Positions 61,187-64,000 of a stretch of 64,000 nucleotides of DNA are shown here, in pieces (the stretch's first letter is position 1; every line of letters starts with the position of its first letter). This DNA is from Emiliania huxleyi CCMP1516 (taxonomy: Eukaryota > Haptophyta > Isochrysidales > Noelaerhabdaceae). Under the pieces are notes generated by a model. The model saw only the letters and a list, made by a program, of their open reading frames with translations. It did not search any database and was not told where the DNA came from. The position numbers were made by a program, and so were the translations under genes. The stretch lies in contig NW_005201092.1 of NCBI RefSeq assembly GCF_000372725.1, forward strand, positions 410,698-474,697, in the 5' to 3' direction.

Positions 61187-61901
61187 ATGCGCCCCCCCCC
61201 CCCCCCCGCGGTGTCGGCGGCGGAGTGGGAGGAGTGGGAGCTCGGCGGCGGCGGGGACTGGGCGACCTTTCGCGACGTTGGAACCCATATGCGGCGCTTC
61301 GTCTACTCCGTCATGACGCTCGACGAGTACACCCGTCACCCCGTCAATGGCTTCGCCGGGGCCTCGCGCACCCACTTCTCCGAGCTGCTCGCCGGCCCGC
61401 TGACCGATCTCACCGCCGCCGTCGCGAAGCTGCTGCGCAACTGTGGAGCACCGGCCAGGGGTCGGGGCGGGAGGCCACGTCCCGTTTGAACTGCGGGTGG
61501 CCTGTCTTCCGAGAGGCGCCGCCGGGACGGCCGTCGCGGCGAGGCAACACGGAGGAGGCGCCGACGTGGGCCGAGGAGCAGGCGAGCGCTGCGGCCGGGG
61601 TCGAGCGCGCCTCGGTGGCGCTCGCGCAACAGCTGGCGCAGTTTTGCCGCGCCGCGATGGCGGGGTCTGCCCACCGAGGAGACTCTGTGGCTGGCGACCT
61701 ACATCGCCTTTGTTCGCCAGGCCACGGATGCGGCGGGCCGGCTCCTCCAGCTCCACCGCAGCACCGAGAGAGCGGTGCGCAGGATTGGAGGCGGCAGTGC
61801 AGCGCAAGGGGTGGAGAGCGTGCACGGGGGAGACGTGTGCGTGGTGCAAGTGCGGTCAGACGACGACGACGGCGACAATGAGGCGGCGGCGGTGCGATGA
61901 C
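61187..61901 (+). CDS. Unknown two-exon gene or fragment
   Basis: Exon-like frame 1 has AAEWEEWELGGGGDWATFRD, GTHMRRFVYSVMTLDEYTRH and ASRTHFSELLAGPLTDLTAA (to about 61440). After a stop-containing interval the same frame reopens with GLPTEETLWLATYIAFVRQA, AAGRLLQLHRSTERAVRRIG and an acidic end (VRSDDDDGDNEAAAVR, stop about 61901). Amino-acid composition is protein-like, unlike the shadow frames around it. The start is not certain and may lie before the C-run at 61191. No family is recognised. It sits between the two copies of the 695-bp repeat. Confidence 0.45.
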
Positions 61902-61990
61902 GCTCTCGCGGCGTACACAGTAAACACATGCGACGGTGTCTCATTCACCTGAGGGGCTCTCGACCGCGCCTTGTGCACCGTGAGAGCGGT

Positions 61991-62171
61991 GGGCGTCCTC
62001 GACGGTGCGCCGGAGCCAGCCGTCCCACGCGAGGCGGAGCTGCTGACGGCGGGCGGCGGCGGCGTCGAGCGGCGTGATCTGGGCAGCGTCGAGGCGGCGG
62101 AGGGCGGCCGGCAATCGCGGAGCCGGGGAGTAGCCGCTCGGAGAGAAGATCGAGGAGAGTAGATCAGCCAT
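61991..62171 (-). pseudogene. Truncated 5' end of the giant coiled-coil gene
   Basis: MADLLSSIFSPSGYSPAPRL through RLAWDGWLRRTVEDA is repeated from ATG 62171, then joined to unrelated codons. The full gene starts at 60144, so this is a non-functional duplicate start that may still be transcribed. Confidence 0.8.
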
Positions 62172-62623
62172 GTGCAGCGAGGAAGGCTGGAAACGGCGCC
62201 TGTCGTGGCGCGAAAGCACGCCGTTTGGCGGTTGAATTGAAGAAAGATTCGGCTTTAACTAAAACCCATCATCACCACGCACCTCCCCAGAAATCCCGAG
62301 GAGCCGTGCAGTGCCTAGATAAGTCTGTGTGCTGTGTGGTGTACGCCCTCCGAGCGGGGCGGGGTCTGCCCGTCGGGTTGCTGCCCTAATCCCACCAGGG
62401 GTTGTATGCTCTATTTATTTATTTACACATCATCACCACCACCACCACCACCCACCGCGAACACCACCACCACCACCACCGATTATTGACCACCACCGCC
62501 AGACCACTTGAACGCCGTGCGTGGGGCTCCTGGCTCCTGCCCGTGTCCGGGTGTGGAGATGCGAGGGTTGGGGGGTTGCCCCTCTTGCTACCTACACGAT
62601 TTTTTTTTACGGCAGGGGCGGTC
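62172..62623. promoter_or_regulatory. Bidirectional promoter, second copy (drives the cupin)
   Basis: Same sequence as 60145-60596, including the TATTTATTTATTTACA word and the ACC run. Confidence 0.55.
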
Positions 62624-63127
62624 ATGGCCGTCAACGACGCACCGCCGCCGCCGCCGGGCGTCATCCGCTACCGTCAGCTGTGGGTGAGCGACGACGGCGT
62701 CACGCACCTCGCCGAGCGCCGATTCGGAGGGCTGGAGACGATGGACTTCACCTCGACAGGAGGAGACGCGGCGATGCAGTACGTGCGTGCCTTCTCCAGC
62801 ACCGACGACTTTTTGCTCACCGGCCTCGTCATCACCCAGCAGGTGGGTGAGAACCCGTGGCACCACTGCCCGTCGCCCCAGTTTGTGGTGACGCTGGACG
62901 GCTCGTGGTACATCAGAACGTCCGATGGAGAGGTCACCACCTTCTCCAAGGGGGATGTGCTGTACCAGGACAACTCGGCCGCCCACCCGCTGGCGGCGCG
63001 CGGCCCCAGCGGCGGAGCGCCCCGCGGAGCGCAGCACTGGAGCGGTGCGCAGGGCGGGCCCTGCAACCAGCTCGTACTGGGCGTGGCGCCAAAGGTGTTC
63101 CCTGCAGCCGGGCCGGGCGCGTGGTGA
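62624..63127 (+). CDS. Small cupin-fold protein
   Basis: 167 residues, no intron. WHHCPSPQFVVTLDGSWYIR followed by SDGEVTTFSKGDVLYQDN matches the first cupin motif and the GDxL strand. N-terminal part MAVNDAPPPPPGVIRYRQLW, then FSSTDDFLLTGLVITQ. Single-domain cupins bind a metal or small ligand and include dioxygenases, isomerases and sensors. HH in WHHCP could provide metal ligands, but the second motif (about SAAHPLAARG) has only one clear His, so activity cannot be assigned. The ATG at 62624 follows a T-run and is shared with the truncated copy. Confidence 0.7.
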   Translation: MAVNDAPPPPPGVIRYRQLWVSDDGVTHLAERRFGGLETMDFTSTGGDAAMQYVRAFSSTDDFLLTGLVITQQVGENPWHHCPSPQFVVTLDGSWYIRTSDGEVTTFSKGDVLYQDNSAAHPLAARGPSGGAPRGAQHWSGAQGGPCNQLVLGVAPKVFPAAGPGAW

Positions 63128-63375
63128 GCGTGAGGCTGTTACGTTCGCTGTTTTTGCTTGTCTTACCGGATGCCGATGGAAAGACTTAATTATTGGTCGG
63201 CGGCACACCGCCGAGATGCTGTGCTCACACACCTCACACGCGCTCACCACAGACCGGCACTAGCTGTGACACAAGCGACGATAGCGATGGAACATGGGAT
63301 CGGCAGCTCTAGCTGCCGGCAACCTCATGCTCATCAGACGTAGGAACGTACACCTTTGCCTCTCATGTACCAAAC
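63128..63375. other. Convergent spacer between cupin and ligase
   Basis: Both genes end here; nothing else is recognised. Confidence 0.5.
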
Positions 63376-64000
63376 CTAGCGCCACAAATTGTCAACGGCC
63401 GCTCCGCCTGCTCCGTGCTCGCCGCTCCCACCGGCTGCACTGGCCGCTCGGGCGGCAGCACGCGCTCGCTGCAGCTCCCGCCCGTATTCCTCGCCGATGC
63501 CGATGATGCCTGGAAAGCGCGGCTTGCCGTCGCCCAAGGGGGCGGCGAACCTGTTCACACGACGCGCTGTGAAAGGGCGCCGCTCACGCGAGGAGGCCGC
63601 CTGCGCGAGGGCGAGTCGCGCTTGAACGTGACGGTGGTGCCGGAGGGGATGGGCTTCGCCTTCCAGTCCCAAGAGCACGAGAAGACCGTGCCGGGAGTCA
63701 CCCTGCAGTCGGAGCTGTTCCCGATCACTTTGAGGCGCAGCGAGGCGCGCACAGAGGTGCCGTCGCCCATGTTGGTGCCCAGCACCTCCGCCTCCGCGTC
63801 CAGCCACTCCTTCACCTTGAGCACATCGCGGGAGCGGCCCCTTCGGTGCCGCGACAGCGCCCGCCGCAGCACGAGCCCCTCGCCGCCCTCCGCCAGCACC
63901 GCCTCCATCAGCCGCTTCACGACCGCCTCCTCCTCGCACCGGACCGCGCCAACCACGAAACAGCGCGCCGCCGGCGGCGCACGGGCCGGAGCGAACGGTG
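63376..64000 (-). CDS. ATP-dependent DNA ligase, C-terminal part
   Basis: On the minus strand the window edge opens in frame with CFVVGAVRCEEEAVVKRLME, then AEGGEGLVLR (ligase motif IV), GRSRDVLKVKEWLDAEAEVL (motif V and the start of the OB fold), GDGTSVRASLRLKVIG, GTTVTFKRDSP, a 50-nt intron, and FAAPLGDGKPRFPGIIGIG to the stop at 63376. The order EGLVLR, GRSxxxLKVK, a Gly-rich OB entry, GxxVTFK and GxPRFP is that of small ATP-dependent ligases. The adenylation lysine and the N-terminus are outside the window. It joins nicked DNA; nuclear, organelle or acquired origin cannot be told. The RFPG exon is followed by an Ala-rich tail. Confidence 0.68.
   Translation of the reverse strand, partial: TVRSGPCAAGGALFRGWRGPVRGGGGREAADGGGAGGGRRGARAAAGAVAAPKGPLPRCAQGEGVAGRGGGGAGHQHGRRHLCARLAAPQSDREQLRLQGDSRHGLLVLLGLEGEAHPLRHHRHVQARLALAQAASSRERRPFTARRVNRFAAPLGDGKPRFPGIIGIGEEYGRELQRARAAARAASAAGGSGEHGAGGAAVDNLWR
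63551..63600 (-). repeat. Introner-like GC-AG intron in the ligase gene (50 nt)
   Basis: CGCAG|GCGGCC to GTGAGCGGCGCCCTTTCACA, spacer, GTGTGAACAG|GTTCGCC. Phase 2 on both sides, giving an uninterrupted protein. Confidence 0.82.

Larger units (their letters stand above)
61991..62685. repeat. 695-bp direct repeat, second copy
   Basis: The homology edges are GGGCGTCCTCGACGG on the left and CAGCTGTGGGTG on the right. This copy provides the intact cupin promoter and start. Confidence 0.92.

Overview
The window looks like nuclear DNA of a GC-rich, flagellated unicellular alga, most likely a haptophyte (Emiliania/Prymnesium/Chrysochromulina type). This is inferred from gene content and intron style, not from a search. 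Supporting signs are AP2 and DUF4116 repeat proteins of the kind common in haptophytes, an RCC1 gene in the algal style, a centriole gene (SAS-6), long SPPPP-rich linkers, many GC-AG as well as GT-AG introns, and introns packed with short GC-rich minisatellites. A pelagophyte or dinoflagellate is less likely but not excluded. No organelle, rRNA or tRNA gene was recognised.

Layout. 1-1308: 5' part of SAS-6 (minus). 1.36-2.6 kb: a small, damaged F-box/RCC1-repeat gene. 3.44-5.24 kb: an intronless Zn2Cys6 transcription factor. 5.2-6.9 kb: a membrane-protein exon, short repeats and a purine-rich tract. 6,911-26,580 (copy A) and 26,697-42,682 (copy B): a large direct tandem duplication. Each copy carries, in order, a coiled-coil gene (possibly BAR-like), a gene-poor stretch, a DGAT2-type acyltransferase, a giant TIR-domain membrane receptor on the minus strand, a small unknown gene sharing its promoter, and the 3' exons of a glycosyltransferase. 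The glycosyltransferase is complete only at the right edge of copy B (41.6-44.65 kb, minus). Copy A alone carries an aldo-keto reductase gene. 45.4-49.7 kb: an AP2 fragment, then an intronless DUF4116-Tudor-degenerate SNF2 protein. 49.8-60.1 kb: a giant coiled-coil protein with SFI1-like repeats (minus, many introns, one 100-N gap). 60-62.7 kb: a 695-bp direct repeat of the promoter shared by the giant gene and a cupin gene, with truncated starts of both. 62.6-63.1 kb: the intact cupin gene. 63.4-64 kb: C-terminal part of an ATP-dependent DNA ligase (minus).

The main discovery is in the introns. At least eight introns in three unrelated genes (glycosyltransferase, giant coiled-coil gene, DNA ligase) end in the same module: a small hairpin close to GTGAACGGCGTCTCTTCAC, a short spacer, then GTGAACAG at the acceptor. 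This is what a mobile intron family (introner elements) would look like. Other introns are bounded by exact 13-16 bp direct repeats with both splice sites at the same point inside the repeat. Copy B of the receptor carries a roughly 100-bp insertion, absent from copy A, that may be a nascent intron. The A/B duplication therefore acts as an internal before-and-after comparison for intron and minisatellite change.

Functionally the block combines lipid storage (DGAT2), a cell-surface receptor that may signal through a TIR domain, a Golgi-type glycosyltransferase and, in copy A, an aldo-keto reductase. SAS-6 and the SFI1-like protein are both centriole/basal-body type genes. I see no operon-like logic. 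Head-to-head pairs with short shared promoters (receptor/unknown gene, giant gene/cupin) are the main local organisation.
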